A DNA stretch of 60,000 nt from Adiantum capillus-veneris (Eukaryota; Streptophyta; Polypodiopsida; Polypodiales; Pteridaceae), in the NCBI GenBank assembly GCA_014529385.2, contig CM043971.1, positions 86,940,840 through 87,000,839 on the forward strand. Direction: 5' to 3'. The translations under genes and the position numbers were made by a program. Within the stretch, counting starts at the first letter, position 1. Each line of letters begins with the position of its first letter. The notes beneath the pieces were generated by a model. The model was not told the DNA's origin and did not search any database. It saw nothing but the letters and a program-made list of their open reading frames with translations. Of this stretch, positions 20,223-31,051 are shown one piece after another.

Positions 20223-20991
20223 GTGATGGTTAAAAAAATTCAAATGCGTAATAGAACTTGTGTGAAATCCGGAAGTAGAGACCTTACACTTGTAGAGTAT
20301 GCCTACAATAATACTGTACATACTTCTACGGGAAAAGCACCTTTCGAGATCATTGAGGGAGGACCTAAAAGTCCCTTGCTACTCAAAGTACATCGGAAAG
20401 TCTTCGCCCCCGATGAGTATAGCCGTGACCTACAAGAATCTTTTCAAAGAATTAAGGAGGCTATATCCATCTCTCAACAAAGGCAAAAAGTTGATGCTGA
20501 CAAGCACATAAGGGCCTTAACATTCAAAGAAAATGTTTGGGTCTTGCTTAAGTTTCCTAAGGCTCGATTAAGGCAAACCACGGGAAAAAATCCTACAGGG
20601 CATCAAAAGTATTATACCAAGCTAGCAAAAAGATACTATGGCCCTTTCCAAATTTTGAAGCCCATCAATGAGACGGCTTACCAAATCAAGTTGCCCAACC
20701 ATTGGCCCATACGCAATGCTTTTCATGTGAGCCTACTTAATCCCTACAAAGGAGAGCCACCAAGTGAACCAATTATTGAAGACACTCCCGCAGTTGAAGA
20801 CCAAGAAGAGGTGCTACAACCCAAATCTATCCTTCGGCATGAAGACAAGGTACTACGACATGGTAAGATTATCAGGACGGTATCTTATTAAGTTCAAAAT
20901 TTATCTTTTTGAAGATGCTAGATGGATGCAAGGAATACAACTTAAGGATAGTATGGACCATGTGAATGCTTACAATGCTACATTAGAGTAA
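20223..20991 (+). pseudogene. Chromovirus integrase C-terminus and chromodomain fragment
   Basis: The frame resembles the end of a Ty3/gypsy polyprotein: LVEYAYNNTVHTSTGKAPFE (integrase core end), ALTFKENVWVLLKF and KYYGPFQIL-like positions (GPY/F module), NAFHVSLLNPYKG, then a chromodomain-like tail (ILRHEDKVLRHGK...). A frameshift near 20876 splits the tail; the other frame continues RYLIKFKIYLFEDARWMQG to 20991. It is only the last quarter of a pol gene and differs from elements C and D. Confidence 0.8.
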
Positions 20992-21350
20992 GCAAATGTA
21001 CAAATTTCTTTGAAATGACCCATGTTTTTGTCTTATAAGACTAGTTCTCTTTTTAATTGTGCACAAATTTAAATAGCATGCATGCTTAGAATCATGTTTG
21101 TGATGACGAACTCTCTAAAACACCAAGTAGAATTTGTCACTCTATTTTGGGGGAATGAAATGGACTAAAGAGCAGACATGCTTGCGGCCGCTATGTCTCC
21201 CAAGCACCAAATGGATCAGTCATCCATCTTGGAAAGATGTCATAGGGTAAACAGGGATCCTCTACCCGCTAAGTAAAATTGACTAATGACTAAGGCTTTA
21301 TCTCTTCTACCTCATAGTCTAGGATGACTATGATTTCAAGAGAGAGGTAA
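20992..21350. other. Non-coding sequence after the chromovirus fragment
   Basis: A short purine run (TTTTGGGGGAATGAAATGG, about 21145-21163) could be the polypurine tract of that fragment's lost 3' LTR. Nothing else was recognised. Confidence 0.35.
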
Positions 21351-23006
21351 TGTCATAAAATCTAATATCTAACCAACCCAAATGACTTTCTCATATTAAA
21401 TTGCTCACTTAATATGGGAGAATAAGTGGGAACAAGCATTAAGATATAGACATGTGCTTTTAGATCTATCTCAACACGGGACCAATGGTAAAGGGACCCA
21501 AATGAGAGATGGTCTATCAAAGAGTAAGGCTAACCAATGGAGTGTAATACCTTAGGGTTAGCTTTATTGAATACCTCCAATAATGAGTGTAATATTCCTT
21601 TGACCTTCGGGAAGCTAGATATGTGCTTGAGGTGGGAACCCGGGCCCAAGCCTAAGGTGCTTGAGGCGCTTTATGATTGAGGTGCTTGAGATGCTTGAGG
21701 TGTTTGTCCTGCTAGATGACTAAGGTGCTTGAGGTATTTTGTTGTGCTTGCTTGAGATGCTTGTGGGAACACCCACACAGGCTAGAAGTGCTTTGTCCTG
21801 CTAGATGACTTAGGTGCTTGAGGTATTTTCTTGTGCTTGCTTGAGATGCTTGTGGGAACACCCCCAGGCTAGAAGTGCTTTGTCATGCTTGATGAGTAAG
21901 GTGCTTGAGCACCTAAATTCAAAATGATCCCTACATAAGAGGGGGTGAGCCCATATTGTAGATAGGGGCTCGTGAGAGAACACACACACACACACTCAAG
22001 GTAACCCTAATCCTTAAGAGGCAGCAAGGACACATGTCAAGCTCCTACCCATGTTGCCCTCATGGTGTGCCTGAGGCCTATTGGTTGGTCACCTAAGGGG
22101 TCCAATGATAATTTAGGAGATTTATTTAATTGTCTTTGCATTTAACAAGTCCTCTCTCTCAAAGGGGAAAGGGGGATACTTGTCTCAAGGCTACCCTTGT
22201 CGCTTGTAATGCCTCTGCTTGTGATTGGCTAGGCCTGGAGGGGTCCAATGAGCTTCAAGCATGAGCTACAAGGGGGGGTGGACCATTGCAAGCTAGGGGG
22301 TTGCTTAGGGGGTATACTCTCCCACACACATTCTCATTATGCAATGTGCAAAATGCAAGAGCTCCCTCTCCTTCTCCAAGCAAGTAAACGTTGAGAGCCT
22401 ACACCAACACTCTTGCCTATGGAGTGCAAATCCAACCAAGAGCCATGCTTCAATGCTTAAGCTTGTCATCTTCTCCTTCTTCATTACTATGTTATTATGT
22501 ATCCTAGCAAGAAGAGTTATGATAAGTGTGGAGATAATTCTTTCTCCTATGAAATCTTTCTTCTTCCTCTTCCCTACCCTCATTCCCTACTAGCTCTCTC
22601 CACCTTTGAAGGTGTTTGAGGTCTTGGGACTGAGGCTTGGGATTGTTAAAGCTTTCTTCAAAGTTTATGCTATGCTTGTGATTCATGAAGCTTTCCAGCT
22701 TCATTGCATCACCTAGGTCACAAGGAACACAAAGATTGTATTGTAGCAAGTCTCTCTGAATGGAAGAAATCATAATACAAATGCCTATTGGAGGGGGGAC
22801 CGGATCCACATAAATCTGGTCCTCAACTGTTGTCATGTTCTCTAAACTCTCTCTCTTGCAAAGATATAGTTCATGCCAAGTTAACTAATTGCTATGCCTA
22901 TGTTGTTATCTTCAATTATGTTCACCCACTTGCTCAGAAAGTAATTTCTCAAACGTACTCTCATTAATGTCCGCTACTCTCAAGTTAATAGGCCAATGCG
23001 ATTACA
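21351..23006 (-). repeat. LTR of family S, complement orientation, about 1.66 kb
   Basis: Read on the minus strand it begins TGTAAT at 23006 and ends TTATGACA at 21351. Start, end and middle blocks match the plus-strand solo LTR at 52420-54027, for example the AGTAGCGGA start region, the GAGGACCGGAT tract and the tract containing CTTGGCTCTTxxTTGGATTTGCA. No matching target duplication is visible (GGTAA left, TGCTA right), so it may be a degenerate solo LTR or one LTR of a lost element. Confidence 0.7.
21703..21910. repeat. Tandem repeat, unit about 88 bp
   Basis: Two nearly identical units start at TTTGTCCTGCTAGATGAC (21703 and 21792) and a partial third at about 21879. Shorter GGTGCTTGAG repeats lead into it from about 21640. 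It lies within the family S LTR copy. Confidence 0.75.
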
Positions 23007-23322
23007 TGCTATTTGTTTTGGAGGATTTTCTCCTCTGCACAAAGCTGCAAAAGATGTTGCATTTTTTTGTCGGTATTCTTTCCATAGGTTTTTGTTGTAG
23101 TAGCCAATATGTGGATGATGTTGTTGTCAATGTTTTGATTCAATGGAGAATGTAAAAATACAAAGGAAGACACAATGCACATATATGTACGATGAAGGAA
23201 AAAAGCACGTGGGAAAAAACCCTCATTATTTATGCTATGCAAGAGGAATTTTATATTATTTTTGAATTGGTTGGAGAATGTCCCCCAACTGCTATCCCTT
23301 TGTCTTGATGTCGTGAGATTCA
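23007..23322. other. Unassigned non-coding stretch
   Basis: Small ORFs on both strands have no recognisable features. It lies between the family S LTR and the mini-element. Confidence 0.4.
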
Positions 23323-23658
23323 TGTTGTGTCAACCATTTGGATAGGTCAGTGTGCCATTCATGAAAATGGCATGCTTTGGAGAGGTTACTGTAGAGCTTG
23401 AGAGAGAGACTATTGCAAAATACAATAGGGTATATTGCAAATGATAAAAGTTACATTTATTCAGCAATATGTGCCTCTATATAGGCTTATACAAATAGAC
23501 AGCCTTTTGACATATGATCACAAGTTGTGGTTGCCTATGCACAAATACAAGTGGTTGTTCTTTACACAAAGGTTGTAAGAGGTTCTTCACATGGGTTGAC
23601 ACATGAGGTGGAAGGGGTTGTTCACACAAGAGATGCAACAAAACTTCACATCCCAACA
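23323..23658 (-). repeat. Mini-element downstream LTR
   Basis: Aligned with 23917-24265 over almost its full length (shared blocks GTGCCTCTATATAGGCTTATACAAA and GGGGTTxTTCACA-like segments in plus orientation). Confidence 0.7.
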
Positions 23659-23900
23659 ATCCTCCCCTATGTCGGTTTTGGTTGCATATTACTCACACAA
23701 ATCTTCTTCAAACCTGTTGTTGGTTTGTTTTGACAAAGATGAAATTTCCATGGAGAATGGAGTAAAATACACATACATATCATGTGTAGTGCTTGTGTGT
23801 GCACTCACAATCATGGGCGGTCTTACTATACACGTATTGTGGAGCCAGTGTCTGTAAACCCATGTTTGTATAGTGCTATTGTGCACAAGTGTAACATACA

Positions 23901-23914
23901 TTGTTCTGATACCA
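23901..23914 (-). other. Primer-binding site for tRNA-iMet in the mini-element
   Basis: Complement of TTGTTCTGATACCA reads TGGTATCAGAACAA, complementary to the 3' end of initiator tRNA-Met, two bases from the LTR end. Confidence 0.75.
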
Positions 23915-23916
23915 GT

Positions 23917-24265
23917 TGTAGGGTTAAGGTGGATAGGTTAGTGTGCCATTTATGCTAAAAGAATGCTTGGAGAGGTTAGTGTAGAGCTTGAGCAAGAAAC
24001 TATTGCACAATACAATATAGAATAAAATTGCAAATGATAAAGGTTACATTTATTCATGAGAATGTGCCTCTATATAGGCTTATACAAAAGATACAGGCTT
24101 TTGACACATGACCACAAGATGTGGCTGCCTATGCACAAACACAAGTGGATTTTCTTCACACATGGATGATAAGGGGTTCTTCACATGGGTTATTGACACA
24201 TGACACTTTTCTAGGTGGCAGAGATTGTTCACATAGGAGATGGAACAAAACCTTGCATTCCAACA
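23917..24265 (-). repeat. Mini-element upstream LTR
   Basis: Minus-strand start TGTTGGAATG, end CCCTACA, 349 bp. It carries a possible TATA box on the minus strand in GCCTATATAGAGGCAC. Confidence 0.7.
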
Positions 24266-24366
24266 CTCTTTACCCTTGCGAGCTCTGGTCTCACACTCCA
24301 TCTTTGTCTCTCTTTCTACGCTTTCCCTTTTGTAATTGACATCTTGCTTATCCACCCTAATAATAT

Positions 24367-24681
24367 TCATCCTTGGGACTTCACCTCCATTTGGTGGAGT
24401 TGGCTATATAGGATTATCCACTTCCTGCTCCCTTGGACCACTAAACTAACCTTGACCTCGGCCTCTACCAAACAGCGGCGGGTAAATCCATCCTCTCTCT
24501 CTCTCTCTCTTGGCGGTTGAGGAAAATCGAGCACATAAGGTCCCTCTTCCCCACAATTGTAGCACCTTCCTGGCAACGGCCTTTCCTTGCCTCTTGCTCC
24601 TCTTAGTTGTCCTCTATCCATCACGCTCAGCCGCAACTCCTGCTTTTTCTCGGACAAATCCTGCACCGTTGGTGTAGCCAA
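24367..24681 (-). pseudogene. Retrotransposon gag zinc-knuckle remnant
   Basis: The minus-strand frame has RCYNCGEEGPYVLDFPQPP, a CX2CX4HX4C knuckle in which His has become Pro and the last Cys has become Phe. The surroundings are basic and Arg/Glu-rich, as in gag nucleocapsids. No capsid or pol follows, so it is a fragment of an unidentified element. Confidence 0.6.
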
Positions 24682-26555
24682 AGTATGTCGACCCTAGAAG
24701 ATGTCATGGGTAGGTGTATACAGGAAATCAGAAGCATAGCAAAGGGTTGGAGCAGCTAGGAAGTTCATGGAATGACAGGTAGCAGTGGAAGTGTATGCAT
24801 GATGCGGCTTATAGGCCAAGAAAGGCTCCATGATGGGCTAGTTGGGGTAGCAAGTGAAGGAGGTGCAAACTGCAGTTTTGAGGTCTAAAAATGAAGAGCT
24901 TGAACTGCTGAAGGAACTGCTCCAGACGGCTCATCAAACCGAGCTACGGAGACCAAGTTGTTGAAGGTCGAAGTTCTTTATGGTTTGCAGATTCTTGTCG
25001 GACAGGGCAGCTGAGCACAGGTGGTCCAAGTGGAACTTAAGGTACAGGTGTGTAGAGCTCGATTTGTGGAGCCTACCCATCTTTTCGGATTGTGGATCGG
25101 AGCCACGGTTGCAAGATATGGTCAGTGGAAGTTGTTCCAGGGGTCGGGTCTGAGTACGTACCATCTGGCATCTTCTGAGCCTTGACGAAGTTCTAGAGCA
25201 AAGTGTACACCATATGGATCTAGCAGGAAGTGACTGGATGCCGAACGGAGTCCGGAGCGAGGAGATATAACCGTCGAAAAAAATGGGAGCATTTCACCGG
25301 CTTGGATTGCAAATGTTTTTTTCCTTTTTTGAGAGCCCTGGTTCGAGGGTGTCGAGAAGTCAAAAATGCAGGTAAAGAGAAGGTGATTGTCGCCGGGAAG
25401 ATGGAGATTCACCCGGGCTTTGCGGCTTGGCAATAGGACATGGGAGCAGAGAATGGAGTTGTAGAGAAGGAGGCCAAAAAAAAGGTTTTTTTTTAATAAT
25501 ATGGTTTTTTGGAGGATTTTGGATAGCCCAAGGGGCTTTGCTTGAGAAGGTGCCACGTGGTGCAAATTGCCCCGCATGCACAGGCGGCAGTTCCATTGAC
25601 GGGGTATATGGGCAGGGGCGTGAAGTCCATAGAGAGTATGAGGAGGTGTGGAGAGCTCTTGGGAGCTCCGTGGCCATGGCGCGGCCTAGTGGGCGCTGCA
25701 CGCAGGCGTGGGGGTGGCGTCTGGCGGCAGTGTCCGGCAGTGTTGGATGTCGGTGGCGCCCGTGGGTGGCCGCATGGCGGGGGATTTTGGTGTTGACGTG
25801 GCAGGCAGCCAAGAGGCTGTGCCCGCGCGCCCATTCAAGGACAAAATTTTTGAGGGGAAGGCCCCCCCCCCAATAGCGACATCGCTATTGCATTGGCATA
25901 AGGGGAGGGGTCCCGCTGCAATGAGCCAACAAGGGGCAGGTGAAGAGCAAGGCCAAGGATACTCAAGGGACAAGGAGAAAAGAAGTTCGGCCGGCCAAAG
26001 GGAAAGGGCCAATGTGTCTACCATGCAAAGGTTTCCAAAAATACACTAAGCCAAGTGTTGGCAATGCATAACACTTCTAAATAGAACTCCAAAGGGAATG
26101 CACTACATGGAAGCACACCATTTTTTTCTTTTTTGAGATTTCTAAGCACACCCCTATAAAAAGGTGATTATGTTCATTTGTAAGAGTCTTTTTGGGACTT
26201 GTGTCTTTTGGCCAAGGCTTTTGGAGCTTTTGTTTTGATTGCCGAGGTTCATGCCGGTAGGGTGTTGATTATACATGCTATTGCCTATGTGAGTAGATGA
26301 TTCCCTACTGTTTCAAGGCGTCATTTCCCCTTCCCCCTTCTCTTCTCTGCTTGTGTACGTGTGTTTTCGGGTGTGTGTCGGCGTGTGTGCCCCCCCGAGT
26401 TTGGTCGTGCAAAGAGAGATAGAGAGAGGTTGTGTGAGTGTGGAAGGCTGTGAATTGAGCGGAGTGGAGTGATTGAGTCTGTCTGGTGCATTGCAAGGCG
26501 CGTGTGCTTATGGTTGTGTGAAAGCGATGGTTTGCTTGTGGATAGTGTTGAGAGA
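24682..26555. other. Unassigned region with a GC-rich core
   Basis: From about 25100 to 26040 the sequence is clearly richer in G and C than its neighbours, with overlapping open frames on both strands (for example 25427-25876 plus, 25360-25812 minus). None shows a domain I recognise. A short palindrome CAATAGCGACATCGCTATTG lies near 25871-25890. This could be an LTR of an unidentified element or captured genic sequence. I cannot decide. Confidence 0.4.
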
Positions 26556-26628
26556 TTTTTCTCCCCTGGTACTTTCCCATATTAAATGATCAATTTAACA
26601 TGAGAATTAGATATTAGTTATTATGACA
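26556..26628 (+). repeat. 3' end fragment of a family S LTR
   Basis: TTTTTCTCCCCTGG, ATTAAATGATCA and the terminal TTATTATGACA match the last 90 bp of the solo LTR at 52420-54027. Only the end was recognised; similarity further upstream is uncertain. Confidence 0.6.
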
Positions 26629-26885
26629 AATACCTTTGTGTCCCCGGGTAGGTCACCTAATAAAACTGTAACCTATCACGTGAGTTTGACAGAAGGGTAT
26701 TTAAAGTTCTTGAAACTTACAGAAATATATATACAAAAGGGTTTTTTTTTCAAATTTGAAAAAAACTTATAAATTTGAAAAGAAAAGGGTACTTTATATT
26801 CTTAACAAAATTCACAGATAAGGGCTTTTACAAACATGTCTTGAATGCACGTGATATGGTAGTTTTACACATAGTGAACCCCCCG
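26629..26885. other. Unassigned AT-rich stretch
   Basis: No feature recognised. It lies between the family S fragment and the broken end of element A2. Confidence 0.4.
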
Positions 26886-27141
26886 ACCTTGTGTCACACA
26901 CCACTCCAACCCAAGATTTAAGGATGCATATTCTGCCTCATTGTTGGAGTGGGAATTCAAGAGATTCCCAATGGAGAATATATTTTCCCTTTGTTTGTTG
27001 AAGATGACAATGCCCGCTGCAACTTTTTCCATTATCCTCTTATAGGCTCCATCAAAGAAAAGAGAGTGAGCCCTCTCTATCTTAGAGACTTCCAACACAC
27101 ATGTTACTTCTTTGTCACTTTTCCTTTACAACGTGGTTCTC
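26886..27141 (-). pseudogene. A2 fragment: plant-type second RNase H
   Basis: The minus-strand frame contains AHSLFFDGAYKRIMEK and SNNEAEYASLNLGLEWC, closely like the second RNase H of E1. Similarity stops near 26886. It is the most downstream recognised part of the old Tat element A2, cut off from its RT part (34768-34978) by element B'. Confidence 0.8.
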
Positions 27142-28070
27142 TTCAAAAGAGGAGAATTTTTGATGTTTAGATACAATTGAGCTTGGACCAACACCAATGG
27201 GGCAAACAGCTCACACAATATGGGTAAAATATGCCACATACAATCACAAACTGGAGCAGAAGCTTCGCTCATAGGAGAAACTTACACAGCTAAAATAGCA
27301 GAAAAACAGTGACAAATTTGGAAAAATGGACAGTGCCATCGCGTCCGGAACGGCCCAAAACCCCAGCCTACAATGTTAAAGTGCTCAAATCCGACCTCGG
27401 TGAGCAGTTTACGGCCAAAACAGGCTCCAAAAACAGCAAAAACACAGTTGCAGCTGTTCCTCCTCTTCTCTCCATTTTTTTTCTAGTCTTCTCTCAGGTT
27501 TTTCAGTTCACACTTATCTTTATTACTTGGGCACCCTTGGCCTTTTAGTTGACCTCAAACGGACCCTGAACATGCCCAAAATTGACCTCGCCGTGAATAG
27601 TTGTCACCCTTTTTGCATCATCCGCACACCTGGCACTCATCTTTTTCCAATAATTCATCCCATAACCACGTGAAGTGGCCCCAAAAGATGGTCCTCATGA
27701 TAAAATTTTACATAATTCATCACAAGAAAACACCCACGTTGTGTGCGTACTTATCCATGTGCAAGTATTGACCCCATTCGACCTCCTGACGCCACTAGAT
27801 GCCATCTGACGCACCTGCTTACCTCATGTCCTCGTCCCGCACATAGCTTCCTCGAGAATTTTTACGTGCTACTAAATCCTCATTATTATAGAAAAAACAC
27901 ACTGGTACTGGTAATAGTGAAAATCGATGCACTATGTACATGCTGTCCTACCTGTACACATGTGGGCCCCACGTAACAACCTGGCTCTGGAAAATGGACA
28001 ATCCTTTATTTGATGCACCATGCATGGGTATGTACATATGTTCAATCCCTTCTCCAAAAAACTCTTCACA
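27142..28070 (-). repeat. B' 3' LTR, truncated
   Basis: Minus-strand start TGTGAAGAG at 28070, next to a purine-rich tract (CTAGGGGATGGGAAAATTA). It matches 33850-34767 and is cut at about 27142. Confidence 0.85.
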
Positions 28071-28098
28071 TAATTTTCCCATCCCCTAGCCTGCTAGA

Positions 28099-29499
28099 TC
28101 ATTCATGATCGGCAGCAGCACTAAAAAGAGATATGAGACTCGCTGCGTCACAAGTCTCCTCAGCCCTCACATACATTACTTGTTCTGCAGACAACTCATC
28201 TTGCTCCACCATTATCAATCTAGCATGATAAAAATTAAGACGCAATCCATTTACCCTTGACTTATGTAAAATCCCATCCAAGTTAGCCAACTGATATGTA
28301 CCATTCGGAAAACACTCCACTACCTTGAAAGGGCCTTCCCACTTACTCTGAAACTTTTTTTGGAAGGTGTTGTCCATCTTCCTGTTGTAGTGCAAAACTA
28401 AGTCATGCTTCTTGATACACTTACTTTTGACCTTTTCATTTATCTTTGCCAAAGCCTTATCCTGCATCTTCCCATAATGTTCCAATGCACTCATCCTATC
28501 CAGTTCAACCTCTTCTACATGTAAGAGCCTCTCTTTGAATGCATCACTAGGCGGCCCAAGTAACTTTTCTAGCATCTTTACTGCAGGCAACTCTACTTCC
28601 ACATGCAATAGTGCTTCCTTTCCATATACCAAATGAAATGGAGTAAACCCTGTACATGTCTTCACCGAAGTACGGTAAGCCCATAATGCACTAGGCAATT
28701 CCAAATCTCAATTCTTTCCTTGGTGCTCTATCACTTTCGAAAGAATTCGTACCAACTCACCATTGAATCTTTCATTTAAGCCATTACACTGCGGGTAATA
28801 GGAATGGTATGTTGGTGCCTAATCTTCATCTTCGCGGATAAAAAGTCTAGCAGTTTAGCTCTAAATCCTGACCCCTTGTCCGAAAGTAGCTCTAGTGGCA
28901 CCCCAAACTTGCAACATATTTCATCATACACAAATTTTGCAACATCCTTTGCAGGGATTTGTTTTATTGCTATAGCCTCTGCCCATCTAGAGAGATAGTC
29001 CACTGTAGTCAAAATATAGCTTTTGCTCCTGCTTGTGATAGGTAACGGGCCGATTGCATCAATCCCCCACTTTTCAAACCATCAAACGCCATAATTGTTT
29101 TTCGTAGCTCTGGCTTCAACACTCTCTTCCCAAATGCTTGACACCTATTGCAAGACCTACAGCAATGGTGAACATCCTTGTGCAAACTAGGCCATACATA
29201 CCCCTCTTGCAAGATCTTATGTAAGGTGATCTTTAGAGAAAAATGGCCGCCACATGCACCTTCATGATTCTCTTCCAAAACTTTGTAAGATCCTCCCACC
29301 AAGGTACACATCTCAACACAAGATCAGCCCCTTTCATGTATAAGACATCACCAATCAATTTGTACATGTATGCTCTACGCACAAATCCATACTTCTTAGA
29401 TTTCTCAATGTCTTTCGGAATGATTCCTGTTTTAGCAAAAACTCCTCTTCTTGAGCCAAAGTTTCCCGGCCATGATAAAGAGGTAAATTGGTCCTCCAC
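28099..29499 (-). pseudogene. B' integrase remnant
   Basis: In minus-strand order it has the HHCC finger (HFSLKITLHK to CCRSCNRCQ), the core Asp in the SARYLSQAG-shifted segment and in LLSDKGSGF, then LWAYRTSVKTCTGFTPFHL and the GPF module (KWEGPFKVVECFPNGTYQLA). Frameshifts near 28715-28775, 29010-29080 and 29300 divide it into four frames. The pol stop is at 28099-28101. Confidence 0.85.
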
Positions 29500-30334
29500 G
29501 CAAATATCTCCCCAATCATGCTTTGAGCTGCTTCATGTGCATCTCCATTTATAGCACGTTCAATGTGTCTGATGCTCCATGCTTCAAATTTTTTTAACAG
29601 GCCTTTAATTCTAAAACACATTTCCTTCAATGAGGTGTTCTTGCTCTTCCACACCCAGCACTTGCTTCAGAACTAACAAGGCATCACCTTTTATGCTCAA
29701 CCTTTTAACCCCATGCTTCAAACAAATGTGTAATCCAGCTTCCAAAGTTGCATATTCAGCCTCATTGTTACTATGCGCATCCAATTTGAACCCTCTCTGG
29801 CATACTAGCTTCCCCTCTGGATCATAAAGTGCTCTACCCCCTAAAGCCGCATCATGGCTCTTTCTGTATGAGCCATCAAAGAACAACACATGTGAATTGA
29901 TGATCTGTGGCACTTCTTCAACTACCCTTCTCACCACCTCTTCCTTAACAAGAAGGGGATTCTCCTTGTAAGTCAACAACTCAGCTAGGGTAGCTCTTGT
30001 ACTGTCTTCCACTAGAAAAGTGAACTCAAACTCTTGCAATTCAATTACCCATTTCTTGACCACATTTGACATGTTATTGCCGTTAATTAATTGTGGCAAA
30101 AAGGCATAACTCGTCAAGAAAACAAAAGGTCGTTGAAGCAAGTAATGATGAAATCGTCGCCAAGCAAATATTACATTGGCCATCACTAGCTCTACTTTCG
30201 AGAATTTTCTCTCCTGCTACCAGCTTCACTCGGCTTGCACAATACACTGGCCTCATATAATGGATTCCCTTCTCCTTTTGCAATAGCATGGCTCCAATGG
30301 CATCATCCCCTACTGATGGATTTACATAAAACAC
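29500..30334 (-). pseudogene. B' RNase H and plant-type second RNase H
   Basis: The first RNase H (30083-30334) reads FYVNPSVGDDAIGAMLLQ; as in B and E1 it lacks the canonical TDAS aspartate. The second (about 29500-29960) reads FFDGSYRKS and SNNEAEYATLEAGLHIC with intact acidic positions. A frameshift separates the two near 30180 and another lies near 29640. Confidence 0.8.
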
Positions 30335-31051
30335 TTACTCCCAATCAGGAGCCTGCATGGCTGATAACCCCCCTAACACCTCTTTCACCTCTTGAAACAC
30401 TTCTTCGCACTTGTCATCCCATTGCAATGGATCATGCTTTGCCACTTGTTGTAATGGGTAAAGAAGCTGAGAAGACAATGGAATAAACCGTGCCATGTAC
30501 TTCACTTTGTGTATAAAGGTTGCCAATTGCTTCGTACTCGTAGGTGATGGAAGAAGAATAATAGACTTAACCTTATCTGGATCAGCCTCAATGCCATTTT
30601 CTGACACCATATGGCCCAATAACTTCACCCTTGGCTGTACTAGATGACATTTCTTGGGATTTAGTTGTCCTCCACATTCATCGTATCGAGCCAATACCAT
30701 CTGCAACTTCTCATGGTGCTCAGCCCTACTGCTGTAGACACGGAAGTCGTCCATAAAAGCTTTAACACAACTACCAATGAATGGTTCCAATACCCAATTT
30801 GCTCTCTCTTGATAGAAGGAAGGTCCATTTGAAAACCCAAATGGCAATATTGTGTAGCAATAGCAGCCCCATGGCGTAATAAAAGTTTTCTTTGTGCGGT
30901 CTTGATATGATCCCAACCCTGTTGGCATCACATGAAAATCAACCACCGCCTTTGCATCATATGCCTCCACTTCTAAGCTCTTTACAACACCCAAACATTT
31001 TACTTTCTGATGGTTTGCCAATCTGATTCGGAAGCCTGACACCCCAGTCAC
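30335..31051 (-). pseudogene. B' protease end fused to RT by an internal deletion
   Basis: The frame runs from retropepsin-like sequence (AKAVVDFHVMPTGLG) straight into RT at DRTKKTFITPWGCYCY, so the acidic spacer and the RT fingers found in B (about 14950-15705) are missing. The RT palm box FMDDF and thumb (PRVKLLGHMVSENG) are present. It ends at a stop within the connection region. Confidence 0.82.

Larger units (their letters stand above)
23323..24265 (-). mobile_element. TRIM-like miniature LTR retrotransposon
   Basis: Two direct repeats of about 340 bp (23323-23658 and 23917-24265) flank only about 258 bp. Read on the minus strand each repeat starts TGTTGG. The upstream repeat ends CCCTACA and is followed two bases later by TGGTATCAGAAC, a primer-binding site for initiator tRNA-Met. 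The short interior ends in a purine tract (TAGGGGAGGAT) just before the second repeat. It has no coding capacity. This is the architecture of terminal-repeat retrotransposons in miniature. No matching target duplication was found. Confidence 0.7.

Noticed and set aside
22305-22836. ORFs of 92-110 codons inside the family S LTR
   Set aside because: Not preserved in the other family S copy and without domain features.
21351-23006. Family S copy as a full solo LTR with target duplication
   Set aside because: Flanking pentamers (GGTAA and TGCTA) do not match, so only LTR identity is claimed.
25360-25876. Pair of 149-150-codon ORFs on opposite strands as host genes
   Set aside because: Both are explained by high GC lowering stop frequency; neither has a recognised domain, introns or regulatory context.
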